DNA from: Acanthochlamys bracteata
Taxonomy: Eukaryota; Streptophyta; Magnoliopsida; Pandanales; Velloziaceae
Reading direction: 5' to 3'
Assembly (NCBI GenBank): GCA_019914995.1
Contig: CM034126.1
Span: forward strand, 9,739,001 to 9,803,000
DNA length: 64,000 nucleotides
The position numbers and the translations under genes are program-made. Of this stretch, positions 46,228 to 58,508 are shown one piece after another (position 1 is the stretch's first letter; each line of letters begins with the position of its first letter). Under the pieces are notes generated by a model. The model had not been told where the DNA came from and did not search any database. It worked only from the letters and a program-made list of their open reading frames with translations.

Positions 46228-48650
46228 TCATCTTCCCCGCCCCCTGAAACCACCACCACGACCACCGCGTCCACCTCTGCCGCCTCTTGGTCCACCTCTT
46301 CCTCGAAAACCACCACCTCGTCCGCCTCCACGACCACCACCTCTACCACCACGACCTCCACCTCTACCTCCACCACCAAAGTTGCTTCTGAAAACATAAA
46401 CTAAGATAAGTATGACAACACGAGCAAGCCACAAAAAGGGAAATGACTTTGGCAATTCCTAGCTACATGCTGAAAACATAAAAATGTTGGCCCGAGATAA
46501 ACAATCAACTTATTAGCCTCAGGCAAGAGAATAAATGTTCACAATAATGGGGAGAGAACTTCCGCAAGCACAAGATCTTTACTTTGCAAGAGACAAAGAC
46601 AATTATGCCCAAGGAAGCTATTGTTCTCAATATTTTCAGTATGATAAGAGCTCTTACCCTTATATTTTGCGCTTTAGATAGCCTTTTCCAAAGGTTTCAA
46701 AGAATACATGTTAAACATCAAGAGCAACAAAAGAGGCTTTCTCTTCATATAGGAACTACATGTTGTAGAGCAGAAGCTATAAAGCCAATAACCCGAATGC
46801 TTACTGAACAATCTATAATCATAACATGCTCTTCACTTTTGACTATGACTTAAGTATGGTAGCACTCTGAAGATATGTAGGAGATTTCATTGCGGACAAA
46901 TAAGTCAATCGCATCATGCCTATACTGCATCAGGAGGCATATATTTCAATAACAAAGCACTTCGACCAACATACAGAATGAACTTCTAAAGACAAACAGC
47001 GAAATCATTTTTGATAAAGAATCATTAATATCGCCTGCTTCCAGGTACTGGAACAAATCATGATAACATAAACGAGATCAGTTATGTAGATCAACACATA
47101 AAACAAAACTATACATGAGATAAGATTGATAGATGTGGATGCAAGGAATGACAAACATAATGGTGGTCCAGTAAACTCTAGCAGATATAAGGACGGGATT
47201 TATCTATATTTGATAATAACAAGTTACATAAAGAACAAGCCCTACAAAGATCCATACAGCAAGGAGAAACATACTTTGTTTGTGTGAATCTTTCCATTGG
47301 CAGTAGTTTGAGAGGATTGATATAGAACTTATCACCAGCTGAGTATGAAGTTGCAATTATGCCCTCCATCATCTTGATTGAGAAATACTGCATCAAGAAT
47401 GTTCAGAACTAAATTGCAGCAGAACCAATTAAGCAACATTGAACATGAAATCCACCAGAAAACAATGACATCCAAATAAAACAAAAGGATTTTTGACAAG
47501 ATGCTTACAGCCTCATTAATGGGCCCAAAGATCTCATCGACCTTTCCAATCTGAGTCTTGTTTTGAAGGTATATAGGAGAATTAAACATTGGTATCTTAT
47601 CAATGGTGAGCCTTGCCACTGCATCCCCCTCACATGGATGTAAGAAAGAAGATACCTCTGCAAACAACAAAAACCCAAGGAATAAGGATCCATATAAACA
47701 ACCATTTCAAGTAGGTGGGAAAGCAAATACTAAACAATGCAGGTGTAGCTCCATAGAATTCATTCTTAAATCCCTGCAAACAATACATTGTACAAAGCAG
47801 AGCCAAACAAATCGACAAGCATGTCTGTAGAAATCAAACTGCCAGGGGACAAAAAATACCTCAGAGGCTAAGATTCTGAACAGGAACAAGACTAAAAGGG
47901 AGCATTTAAAGATGGTAATGGCATCCTTTAAAAAACAATACCAGCTCTACCAAAACACCAACCAATCAAATAACTTGAGCAAAAGCTCAAAGGAGCATAT
48001 ACAAAACCCATACTAGATTACTAGAAACCATTCATACATCCTGTACATATGACAATATATAGTGAAACATAGTAAAATAACTGAACCCTGAGCACACACA
48101 AAACCCAACTATAAAAGACCAAAAAAGAAAGGCTAGGTGACACATAGAAACGAAAAAAAAAAGAACACTAAAAAATCACCGAAAATAAACAAAACAGAAG
48201 ACCCAAAAATCCGGACAGTAGATTTGAATGAATGAAACTTTGCCTAGAAGTAGAGCTAATACAAGCCACAGAGATCACTACCAATTAAAATTACTCAGTC
48301 AGGTACATTGTCCACAATCTATAGCGCAGGAAAAATGAAACTTGGTGACAGAAATAAAGGAAAAGGAAAAACATTAACAAATCACAAAAACAAAAAAGAC
48401 CAACAACTCAAAACCTTAGGAAGAGTGGAACTTCGCAGTAGAGCAGAGCAAATAGAAATCAGGGCGGGGGCGACCATTAACAATTGAAGAAGCGATTCTT
48501 ACCTACAACTTCAGCCGGCGGGCCTTCGTCTTGATAACCACGGCCACGTCCACCTCCCCTTCCGCCACCAAAGCGTCCACCTCCCCTTCCGCCACCAAAG
48601 CGTCCACCACCGCGATCAAACCTGCCGCCACCACCTCTCGGAGGACGCAT
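46228..48650 (-). CDS. GAR1: H/ACA ribonucleoprotein complex subunit 1 (GAR1)
   Basis: Minus-strand exons 48650-48503, 47657-47509, 47387-47275, 46387-46228; phase closes to 189 aa. N-terminal Gly-Arg-rich tract ([18 protein letters not shown]..., residues 1-38), then the conserved core ~40-135: [76 protein letters not shown]. The C-terminal RGG tail starts after FTQTKSNFGGGG. GAR1 is one of four core proteins of H/ACA snoRNPs in nucleolus and Cajal bodies, where it aids pseudouridylation of rRNA and snRNA. All introns GT-AG; nothing broken. The GC-rich tail gives antisense open frames that are not genes. Confidence 0.96.
48549..48602. repeat. Perfect 27-bp tandem duplication in GAR1 exon 1
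   Basis: Two identical 27-bp units (48549-48575, 48576-48602) duplicate nine residues of the N-terminal Gly-Arg tract (RFGGGRGG type). In frame, so only the length of the RGG tract changes. Confidence 0.85.
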
Positions 48651-48673
48651 GATGTCGGCGGCTGAAGTTAGTT

Positions 48674-48682
48674 TTAGGGTTT
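48674..48682 (-). promoter_or_regulatory. Telo-box (AAACCCTAA) upstream of GAR1
   Basis: The minus strand reads AAACCCTAA 24 bp before the ATG. Telo-boxes are frequent near the start of plant ribosome-biogenesis and translation genes, which fits GAR1. The functional role is inferred. Confidence 0.5.
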
Positions 48683-48844
48683 TAGGATTTAAGTTGAGAG
48701 AGAGAAAGAAGGCGGCTGTGGGTTTTAGCTAAGAATAAATATTGGAAAGTTTGTGAAAAGCCCCTTAGGTTTTCTTTAGTAAACAAAAACACATGGCTTT
48801 CATTTCTTACTTGGCAACGTTCACCCGTTTTGGTTTGTTCACAC

Positions 48845-49124
48845 AAGGTGTGTTTACCCTGAAGATAAAGTAAGTCGGCGTATTTATCTCGAAGATAAAG
48901 TAAGCGAAATGAATTTTTTAGAAGTTAATTTAAAAGATCAAATTAAAAATTAGAAATTTTTAGTAAAAAAAAAATTATATATTAATTTAATATTTATAGT
49001 AAGTTTTAAAATTAAATTTTAAAAAAAATTATTAATAAAAAAATTTAATTTTAATTTTTTATGTATTTTATATTAAAAGTGAGTTTAAAAAGGGTAAGTT
49101 TGGGGTGCTGGTAAACACGCCCTT
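48845..49124. mobile_element. AT-rich MITE with AAGG-GTGTTTACC inverted ends
   Basis: Left end AAGGTGTGTTTACC; right end GGTAAACACGCCCTT, whose complement is AAGGGCGTGTTTACC. Interior AT-rich, with an internal short repeat GAAGATAAAGTAAG. 280 bp. Target duplication not clear. It lies ~195 bp upstream of the GAR1 start codon. Confidence 0.7.
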
Positions 49125-49466
49125 AACAGAAGTAATTTAAAAATCAATTTCTACAAAATAAATTTATATAAATAAATTTAAAAAATTATAAATATAAATA
49201 TAAAATTTATTTGAAATTTATTTTTTAGAAACAAGTAAGTTAGAGGTAATTTTTTTCTGTTTCATATTTTTGGTAATCTTGAAAGTATTATTAGTCGGTT
49301 AACAGAGATTTGAATAAATGCATGGTTTAGTTGTGTGTGAGTGAGTTCCGCGAAAGTAAATATCGTAAGTGAAGTTTGGTAAGTAGTAGAGTTTGCTAGA
49401 GATAGTGTTAGAGGTGGTAACTAAAATATATGAAATAAATTTTAAAGTGAAATTTTATTTGGGTTA
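49125..49466. other. Intergenic AT-rich DNA
   Basis: Another A/T-only block (about 49135-49245) resembles the MITE interiors; no borders found. No gene. Confidence 0.4.
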
Positions 49467-50164
49467 GGCTTGGTTTGGATTATAGGTAGACATAGGGAAT
49501 GATGATGATAGTAAATCATTTTCTCATATTTACCTATGTTTGATAATATGTCATTAAAGGAAAGAATAGAAAGTATTTTCTATCCTTTCTACTATTGTGC
49601 AGTTAAATATGTACCCACCAATTTGGTGGGTACACATGGTGACAAGAGGGAAGCAAATTTGCTTCCTCTTTTGTCTTTTTATTTCTTTTTATTTATAATT
49701 TAACTTTTATTTTTATTTAATATTTTTAATTAAGACATATTATTTTTTATTATAATAATTTAAAATTTTTATATTATTTAATTTTAATTGGTAGAGGAAA
49801 TATTAAAATTATATGATTAATTTTTATATTTAATAATTGATATAATTTTAGATTAATATAAAAAAATTAATCTAAAACTTATATAATAAAATTTATTTAA
49901 AATTATAGTACTAAATAAGTTTAAGTTATATTGATAAAAGTAATATTAATATAAATAAAAAATGGCATTTGAGTTTTTTATAAAAAGTTTACTTTCAATA
50001 CTCATTCATTTACCTATCTATTCAAACATAGTTAATTTATTAACCTTACTATATATCCAAACATCGTATATCAATTAACTATCCATTCCTATCCGTCCTC
50101 TTATTATTTTTTCTATCCGTCTTCTTATTCTTATTTTTTATCTATGAATCCAAACATACTCTTA
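49464..50164. mobile_element. Tourist-like (PIF/Harbinger) MITE with TTA target duplication
   Basis: Element 49467-50161 (695 bp) flanked by TTA on both sides. Inverted ends GGCTTGGTTTGGATT and GAGTATGTTTGGATT. The left ~93 bp match the end of the Harbinger relic at 4773. It has no coding sequence. Two short palindromes occupy 49610-49672. Confidence 0.82.
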
Positions 50165-50803
50165 GAGTTCGGTATAAGAACTCTAAATTAGCTTGCTATG
50201 GACAAGGTCGTTCACATCATGGCTTGGTGTGGAAGGAAGATTAAGTCATGTTTTAATGCCAACGAATTTTACTTTCTAGTTTTAGATGTTAAGTTAGGGA
50301 CATCTCACATATTTTAATTATTGTATGAAATTTGCTTCTACTTTTAGTTTAATGTAGAAAGAACTCTAATCTAACTAACTCCTAAAAAATGTTTGTTTAG
50401 TTGGTTAAGTGTGTTTTAGTTGTAGAAAATAAGTTTTGTAAAATTAAATTTGGTAGAATTGAATCACATAAAAAGTGAATTAGAGATAAATTTTGTGAGT
50501 TCGGAATAAACTGAAATTTGAATTTAAATTTAAAATTTGATGGAAGAAAGTGAGTTATCTAAATTTAAACATACCTTAAAGAGAATTTAAATATACCTTA
50601 AGAGAGTTAGGAAATGAAAAGTAACTAAGTTTTTAACCCAAGCTTTTCTTTGGATTAGGGTAAGAAGACAAGTAAGCATGAGCAAGTCGTCCGTGCAGGA
50701 CTCTTCCATTAGCAAAACTCAGGTTCAAAATCTTGGCATGGTTGCATCAACGAGCGAACCAAAATTCAGGGAAAGATGTAGTAGTAAGTTGAATGTACTA
50801 AAA
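50165..50803. other. Intergenic, nothing recognised
   Basis: AT-rich. The plus-strand frame 50678-50878 overlaps the minus-strand peptide-like pseudogene and is not supported. Confidence 0.45.
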
Positions 50804-51016
50804 TCAGTGGGAATCTCCATTGTCTTCCACAATTCTGAGAACCCTAAGTTGGTCTCTTTTAGGCATTTTCTCAACTAGGTCATGCTCAACTTCGTTATCA
50901 AACATACTACTTTCATCTGAGTACGCTGCCAAAGTGACCCTCGCAACACACTCAAGTTCTCAACGAGCTACAATAACAAATAGCAATGCACAAATGAGTA
51001 ATACTTGGCAGCACAT
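50804..51016 (-). pseudogene. Small secreted-protein-like gene, broken
   Basis: A 71-codon minus-strand frame starts MCCQVLLICALLFVIVAR, a hydrophobic signal-peptide-like segment, meets a TGA at codon 19, then continues in frame as an acidic/basic tail (YSDESSMFDNEVEHDLVEK, MPKRDQLRVLRIVEDNGDSH) to a TGA at 50804-50806. A second copy of the signal segment at 52012 has Leu at codon 19 instead of the stop, but its tail is lost because gypsy sequence follows. The layout suggests a short secreted peptide precursor. No known peptide family motif was recognised. Confidence 0.35.
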
Positions 51017-51100
51017 GTATTTCGAGTAATTAAACATGGAAAAGACCGAAAGTACTGGTGTTTTTGCTGCAGTGATAGTATTTTAAATGAAGTACCTCAA
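50947..51100. repeat. ~135-bp direct repeat, left copy
   Basis: CACACTCAAGTTCT...GTACCTCAA; same order as 51943-52078, with a ~12-bp insertion (TTTTAAATGAAG) near its right end and scattered substitutions. It directly precedes the gypsy fragment. Confidence 0.8.
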
Positions 51101-51942
51101 TTGAATAGCCCATTAAGAAACAGCTTTAAAATAATCTTGCCTTTTGGTGAAGTTATTATTATTAGCTAGTGTTAGTATTTCCTTTCGGCCGATTTCAATT
51201 TCAGATTAGCTCATGCTGGCTTAGTGATATTTTTCAATGGTATATCTATTTTGACTTCTGTCCTCACTTTTACTTTGATAAAAAGTTTTATATAAGCAAT
51301 ACTAGAGTAGTTTAGAATTACCTAGATAATTTAGATACTTATGAAATATATTAGATAATTTAAGAAGTGGAAATATTTTGTAAAAATATTTTAAAAAATC
51401 TTTCAGAGAAGTAGTCTTACATATTTTGATCAAAATAATCTCTACTACTAGCTGAGGAGAGAGAGATTATAAATAGAGCAAAAAAATCTCACTTGTATGT
51501 AATAAGAGTTGCAACCAAATCAAAACTTATAAACTTCCTTTCCAAAATTTCTTTTGAGTGTTAGTCCTCTTTTCTTTTAAAACTCTTATTATTGATAACT
51601 ATTCTTGAAAGCAAGGCTGACTTATTCGTCAAGAGAGATATTAAGTACCGCATAAGTTAAGATAATAGTTTTGATCTTATAATAGTTGGTATAAGAGCCA
51701 CGATTAAATAAGAAAGAAAGCACATAACAGCAATATCACTATTCACAAGGTCAGGGAGAGTAAAAAAGAGCTTCTGAGAGCTCCAACAGTGCAAGGAAAA
51801 ATCTAGAGATTTGATGGCTGACATGAACTTAACATTCGCTAAACGAAGCTTATGGTGGTCAGTCGGATAGACCAGTTTTAGGAGTTAGGCCAACCGCATT
51901 AAGAAGCTCGAGGGTCGACAAGACGAGCTTCACTTGAACATG
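51101..51942 (+). mobile_element. Gypsy LTR plus gag-start fragment
   Basis: Homologous to 19098-19905 of relic C: LTR, primer-binding-site-like TTGGTATAAGAGCC (about 51686), and the gag start through AGGGTCGACAAGACGAGCTTC. It stops abruptly at 51942. Flanked by the 135-bp direct repeat rather than a 5-bp duplication. Confidence 0.75.
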
Positions 51943-52078
51943 CACACTCAAGTTCTAAACGAGCTACAATAACAAATAGCAATGCAAAAATGAGTAATAC
52001 TTGGCAGCACATGGATTTCTTCAAACATAGAAAAGACCGAAAGTACTGGTGTTTTTGCTCGCAGTGATAGTACCTCAA
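51943..52078. repeat. ~135-bp direct repeat, right copy
   Basis: Partner of 50947-51100, ending GTACCTCAA at the junction with non-repeated host DNA. Contains the second signal-peptide-like segment (minus strand, start at 52012). Confidence 0.8.
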
Positions 52079-52197
52079 AGAGTTTGTTACGGTGTCTGTG
52101 GCAACGATAGATGGATTTATTTTTGGATAATGGAGAAGAAGCATGGTGTTGATATTAATGGCAACATGTAGAAATAGTTTTCTATGATGATGATAAT

Positions 52198-52383
52198 GGT
52201 GCGTTTAAAAATACTTATAAAATAAAGTTTTTAAAAAAGAAAATTTATTTTTTATATTTTCAAAAATAATAAAAATATATAATAAATAAATTTTATTATA
52301 TAAAATTTTTTTATATTTTTAAATTTTTAAATATTTATAAACTATTAAAAAATATATAATTAAAACGTTTTTTCAAACGCACC
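52198..52383. mobile_element. AT-rich MITE with GGTGCGTTT ends
   Basis: 186 bp: GGTGCGTTTAAAAATAC at the left and CAAACGCACC at the right, a perfect 9-bp inverted GGTGCGTTT. The interior is A/T only. Best bounded member of this AT-rich family in the window. No clear target duplication. Confidence 0.75.
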
Positions 52384-52536
52384 CAAATGTCTTACGCCTG
52401 GCGAGGAGACGCTGCAGCAGAAAAGAAAATTGAGTTGATAGCACTATCAGCCGTAGCGACAAGATCTGCTGCAGAAACCCAATGCTTCTGGCATCTTGCC
52501 TTATGATGAACAGGACCGACAGATTTGATTAACTTA

Positions 52537-52806
52537 CTGTTTGACAATATTTATCCAAAAAGCTCCTAAAAAAACTCTTTATTAATTTTTTTATTTTATA
52601 GTTTTTTTATAATAAATTATTTAAACATTCTACAAAATATATTTAAAAATTTTAAAAATATTAAAACTTTCACATAATAAAATTTTTTTATTATTTATTT
52701 TTATTATTAGTTTAAATCAAATAGCAAATTTTGTTTATCAAAATAAAATAATAATATTTTTTATTTTAAAAATTTTTATCCCATAAGCACTTTTAAACGC
52801 ACACTA
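52537..52806. mobile_element. AT-rich MITE-like block
   Basis: Starts near TTACTGTTTGACAATATTTA and ends near AAGCACTTTTAAACGCACAC; imperfect inverted ends with (C)GTTT(A/G)A. Interior shared with the family. About 560 bp downstream of the CCT8 stop. Confidence 0.5.
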
Positions 52807-53370
52807 AAATAGCTTCATACTTTTCACTTATAATAGTTGATAGCTGATGGTCAGCAGAAAATTGTAGAACTCAACCACTACATGAACACTCCCCCGAAGA
52901 GCAACATTTAAAACATATACGTCAAGATTACAAATGCACTTCCGTGGGAAAAAATCCTAAAAAAGCAAACATGCAACAGATAGGTAATAGATAAGTTTCC
53001 TTGTAGCACAGCAGCACTGATACAGAATAACTGAAAGTTGGTGCTTAGAATCCAAGAAGCGAAATTTCCTGACAAGCCGTCAGAAGATGCAGAATGGTCC
53101 AGATAACAACAATCTGAATGCATCTACTCATGTATCACAGGGACCAAACAACTTTGCAGAATCAAAAAAGTGAAATCATACTAACATGGCTAAACCAAAT
53201 GGATAATCCTTGGTAGTTCCAATAGCTAAACTAGGATTACATCGTTCCACAGCAAGCCATCATGTTGAATCATTTGAAAACCAAAATTTAAGCAGTTGGT
53301 CACACTGCCCACCCACCACCAAGAGCCTTCAAAATGCTAGGTGCAGGTTCCATAGCCTACCTGATCGAAA

Positions 53371-56300
53371 TCAGTCCTCATCCATGCCTGCCGGTTGATC
53401 TCTCTTAGGCCCACCAGCAGGTTTTGCCATTATGATCTGCAAATAAATTTATTAGTCTTAGCAGGGAGAAGGAAGAACGTATTGACCTCAAAATTGAAAA
53501 AAAGAACAATATAGTACAAGCAAAAAAAAAGGAACGCTACAAATGAAACCATATAGTTTATAGCACCTGATCAACCCGAAGAACAGTACACGCAGCATCA
53601 GCAGCATATTTCAGGGCAAAGAATCTGTTAAAATAAAAAATGTAAAATGTTAGCCCACAGAATGATTTCAAAGATGCAGGAGTATGATAAGCGCACGACC
53701 TACATTTATCCTGTCTAACACATTTCACTGATAGGCTTCAACAGACACTGAACTCTTCACAGGAGAATTGATAATTATCTGACAACAGATTACAAAGCAT
53801 TACAATCTAATACCCCCACTGACTTGAGTTCCACATGTACACCATAAAGAACTCCACATTTCTAGCAGAAGTTCCACATACTAATAGAAGTCCAGGTACT
53901 AATACTAGTTATAACACCCAAACACTACTGCTCCAACCTCATACCAATTCCAACAAATCGAATCCTGCCCATAACATTTCAAATCTCCATGAAACTATCA
54001 CGATTACTAATTCAGTATAGTCGGCAGAATAGGAGCATTCTCATTGGTAACCATCATTAAAGGTAAGCCTGGATATAATCATTTACATAACCAGAGGAGT
54101 AGATCTCTGACAGCTTTATCATAACCAGAGCAGTAGATCCCTGACAGTTTTAGCTTAAACTGTAAGGAAGAAAAAAATGGCAACCCTGTTTTTCTTGAAA
54201 GATAAAATGAGGATTTACTTGGATATAGAAGGGAACCTTTCTTTGAAGATGAAGTAAAAAGTGGTGTTCGAAGGTCCCCCTAAGCTTGTGATTTTTAAAT
54301 GGATTTAGCAGTTTTTACATACAATGATATAATGAGGATTACTGAAAATCTGAGTGCAACTTAGTAAGTTTACCAAATATGCAATGCACATAATGAAACA
54401 CTTAAAATATAAAATGAAGTGCGATGCTCACTTGGTGACGTATAGATCCCAGACATTCATCAAGGAGACATCTTTACATATGCCTCCTTCCAAATCAATG
54501 CCAACTTTGGTGTTTCCAGCAGCATGCTCCGCGTAAAGGGAGGATATCATCTCCATTGCATTGAATCCGGCATTTTCTGCAAGAACGGTGGGAACCATTT
54601 CAAAGCTTTCGGCAAATTTTGCTATTGCATATTGATCTAATCTGCAAGAAAGAAAAGGGATGTCATACGACGGTTAATGGTGCATCATGAATCACCACAA
54701 AACACATTCATATACATTGGCTTTCGCCCTTCTAATTTGTATAACTTGCAACTCATGAAGACATACAAGACCAACATAGATTTTACCCAGTTTCCTTAAA
54801 AGAAAACTCCTTCAGTCTTCTAGCCAATTCAATTTCCATTGCTGCAGCCCCTGGTAAAATGCGACTGTCTCTGCACATTGCCTGAAAGGTGGAAAGCTTT
54901 GATGCTTTGTTCTAATTAAGTAAAGATTCAATAATGCTCGGCCAGACATAAAAGTAGATCAAAAACAGCCAATCATCAAATTTAGGAAGCCAATCAGAAA
55001 TATTCAGAAGGAAAGACCTTGTACGTATTGACACCATCGTCAATGGCCCTTTCAAGGTCATCTAATATACTGTCAGTACTCCCACGTAGGACAATTGTAG
55101 CAACAGAATTCCCTCCTTCTTCATTTTTCACAACAGTTACCTTTAAGTTCAAAAGATGATACATTTAGAAAGTAGAGCTACAGATATCTGAAGGCAAAAT
55201 GTGTAAATTGATGGTCCGGATTCCTAGTATTGTATACCCGAGCACCACCAATTTCCTCGACTGAAACTGAATCAGCATATCCAAGCTCATCAGGACTTGG
55301 TTGGCTAAGTTTTAACTGGATATCACAATCACCAAGGCTTTATTATCATTATGAATGGATATATATTCAGACACAAAATTTTAATCTTGAAACCTACAAG
55401 AGCAACAGCACCAGTCGTCCGGCAGAACCTTCGCAGTTCAAATTTTGAACTGATCTTGAGGACCATAAGCCTGAAAGAGAGAAATATCCAGTAAAAAACA
55501 ATGTTTTTATAAGGCCAACTAAAGCTCACCATGATAATCACATATACAAGCTAGACAATATATTCTTGTAACAGGCAAGTTCAACCATCAAATAATTTTC
55601 AAGATATCATTAGAATAGAGCATATAAGTTACATGCCTCTTTCCAAAAATAAATCCTTCAAATGAAAAATAACTGAACAATTTACTAAATACTGGGGTCA
55701 GTTATCTTAGATAGCAATATGAAAGGTTTCAAAAATGAGTCTCTACACAGATTGCATGCAGAAGTACTAAATTAGGTCAACATAAATGATATCAGGAACA
55801 AATGTTTCAAAATGAAAACCTAGAATGCCATGTCAAGACATAAGTTTTAACACGATATGAGACTAAATGGGGTTAAAACATAATTTAAAAACAAGCTTGC
55901 TAGAATTTCAGAAGTGATTGCTCACTTGTATCGCTCACAAAAATGTAATGCCATATCTCCAATTGAACCTCCACTAACAATCACCTTGGCACCTGACTCA
56001 GCAACAGCCTTGATGAGCTCTTCAACTTTAGCCTCCTCTGTTTTTGCATAATTCTCTAGCTGCCATTAATGTTAATTAAACTAAATTTTAATTTAAATTA
56101 ATAAACAAATCCAATAGCTTTACTTCATACATCCTTGCCATGTATGCAGTAACAAAGTTTCAACTATTCGCTTTTCCACAAGGCAAAATAAGAAAGATAC
56201 TCCAACAAGTAAACAGCATTTATGCTGACTATTACATGCCACTTTTAAGTTTTGATACAAAATTAAGATAGGAGAACATTTACATTACCTCTTGAGCACT

Positions 56301-58471
56301 ACGAATTAGAACTGTTCCTTTTGTGTCTGTAGCAGATGTGTCTACACCTCCAGCAAATACTGCAATCTACATAGCAAAACGGAACAATGAAGCTTATTAA
56401 ATACTGCAGCCTAAGATGCTTGGCATTCATAATATTATAATCAGTAAGAGAAATAAATTCCAACTCAAAGTACAAATAAAATCATAACTTTAATAGATAA
56501 AAAGATGAATTCCCTGCACCAGAACACACAATCTGGTGCCCAAATCAGACAGAAAACAAGAAAAAAAGTAGTCGTATAGTCTATGTTGGATATAGTTATT
56601 TTATATACATCTATCAACTCAATATTTCAAAACTAAAGCATGAGTTAAAAACTAGCATCACGGTTTTTGTTTTTTTGTTTGGTTAGCATCATAGGTTTTA
56701 ATATTCTGACCTATTCTTCCATATCCTAAACATTAACGAGGAGATTGCAAAAACAAAGGAAAAAAGAACTGCAGCTAGCTGCAGCAGTTGTCCTTGATGC
56801 ATGCTACATCCTAAATGTACTGAGGCAGTTGGTAAGTATACTTTCAAGCATAAAGAGCAAAGTGAAAAAGAAAAGATCCCACGTAAGGCAATGTTCACCA
56901 AGAAGCACATTATATAAGATAATAAATACCTTGAAAAAAGAATACCTACAATCAACCAGATGACTTAATTTGCATATTTAATAATAAAGGATCCATTCAA
57001 GTTTCTCAAGCGCCTATCTACATGCAATTTCCATTAGCTTATCATGGAAACACCTGAGATCACAGCAAAATCACTCTATCAAAGGTTTAACTTATGCTTA
57101 ATCTCAAGCAATGACAGCAACCATATAAAATCTTGAAGGGTGGAAAAGAAACACCAAACAGTGAAGTCTATCACATAAACAACAAAGCAAAATCATACCA
57201 TTATGGCCATGAGAACATTCAGATACCTTTGCTTTTTCCATTTTCTTTATACTCCCAATTGCATCATTCTTTAAGACCATACCCCGTACCACGGTGGAGT
57301 TAAGTAAACCACCTCCAAGGAGCTTTGCAACTCGAACATTGTCCACATTAAAGTTAGCTGGATTCTTTGGGCATACTTGGATGCAGGCCTGAGAGAAAGC
57401 TGATGTGTTACACATATTGAAACATATACCACCTGGGATGCTGACTGAATATGAGATTTTCTTACATCAGCAATGAGCGGGCATAAGATATCTTCTTGCC
57501 CAAATTGCTTGCTAGCGACAGCAGCTTTCATCCTGGAAACAACCTCCTCTTTATTCCTCACATCCATATTTTCAGATCCTTTCTCTACTAACTCGTCCAA
57601 AATTTCAACTGTCTGATAATTACATGAAAGAAACAAAGGCTTCAGTCCCATCGTCAATTAACTTGAAACAGATGCAAAGCAATATCATTCCAAATGTTTC
57701 AAAATTCACAATATACCTTATTTGTTGCTTTTGTATAGCCACTGATGATTTCACTTGGATGCAATCCCATCCTTATAAGCTCCTCTGCATTCTGAAGAAG
57801 CTCGCCAGCAAAAGATATTGTGAGATTAGCACCATCCCCGATCTCCTCCTGCTGGGCCTTGCCAGCTAACACTAAAATCTTGGCTGCTGGGTGCTGAACC
57901 TCGAGCTCATTCACAATAGTGGCAGCATCATTTGTCACAAATAGCTTGTCCAGATGATTGATTACCATTTTGTTCATTCCTAAATGGTTACCAAAAAAGT
58001 AAAATTAATACATACATACATGTACATGTATATATACACACACACATATATATACAAATCTGTGTATACATATGTGTATATATATATAGAATATAGGCAC
58101 ATATAGGCCTTAAAGGCACATGTGTACACATGCCGGCCAAAAGTGGCCGGCGAGCTCTCCAAATCCAATCTCCACCATTGGATATGAAAAACCATGAGTT
58201 AGGAATATGTTGATAAAATTTCAGCTCAATCGGAATACGAACTGACCTCCATCGGAACTCTTGATCAAAGTAACACAAAAACAAAATATATATCTTTTGT
58301 CAAATTTAAAAGTTTATGTCATTTTGATCAAGAGTTCCGATTGAGGTCGGTTCGTATTCCGATTGAGCTAAAATTTTATCAACATGTTCCCAACTCATGG
58401 TTCTTCATATCCAACGGTGGAGATTGAATTTGGAGAACCGGCCACTTTTGGCCGGCATGTATACACATGTG

Positions 58472-58508
<37 letters not shown>

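Noticed and set aside
46188..46404. Open frames opposite and out of frame to the GAR1 tail (poly-Thr/Ser and poly-Val/Glu)
   Set aside because: Low-complexity shadows of the Gly-Arg codons of GAR1 exon 4.
52387..52506. 39-codon plus-strand ORF (MSYAWRGDAAAEKK...)
   Set aside because: Abuts the end of a MITE, has no supporting motif or splice partner; composition alone is not enough to call a gene.
57980..58284. Minus-strand ORFs of 71 and 98 aa in CCT8 intron 1
   Set aside because: Translate microsatellite and fold-back repeat sequence; no coding evidence.
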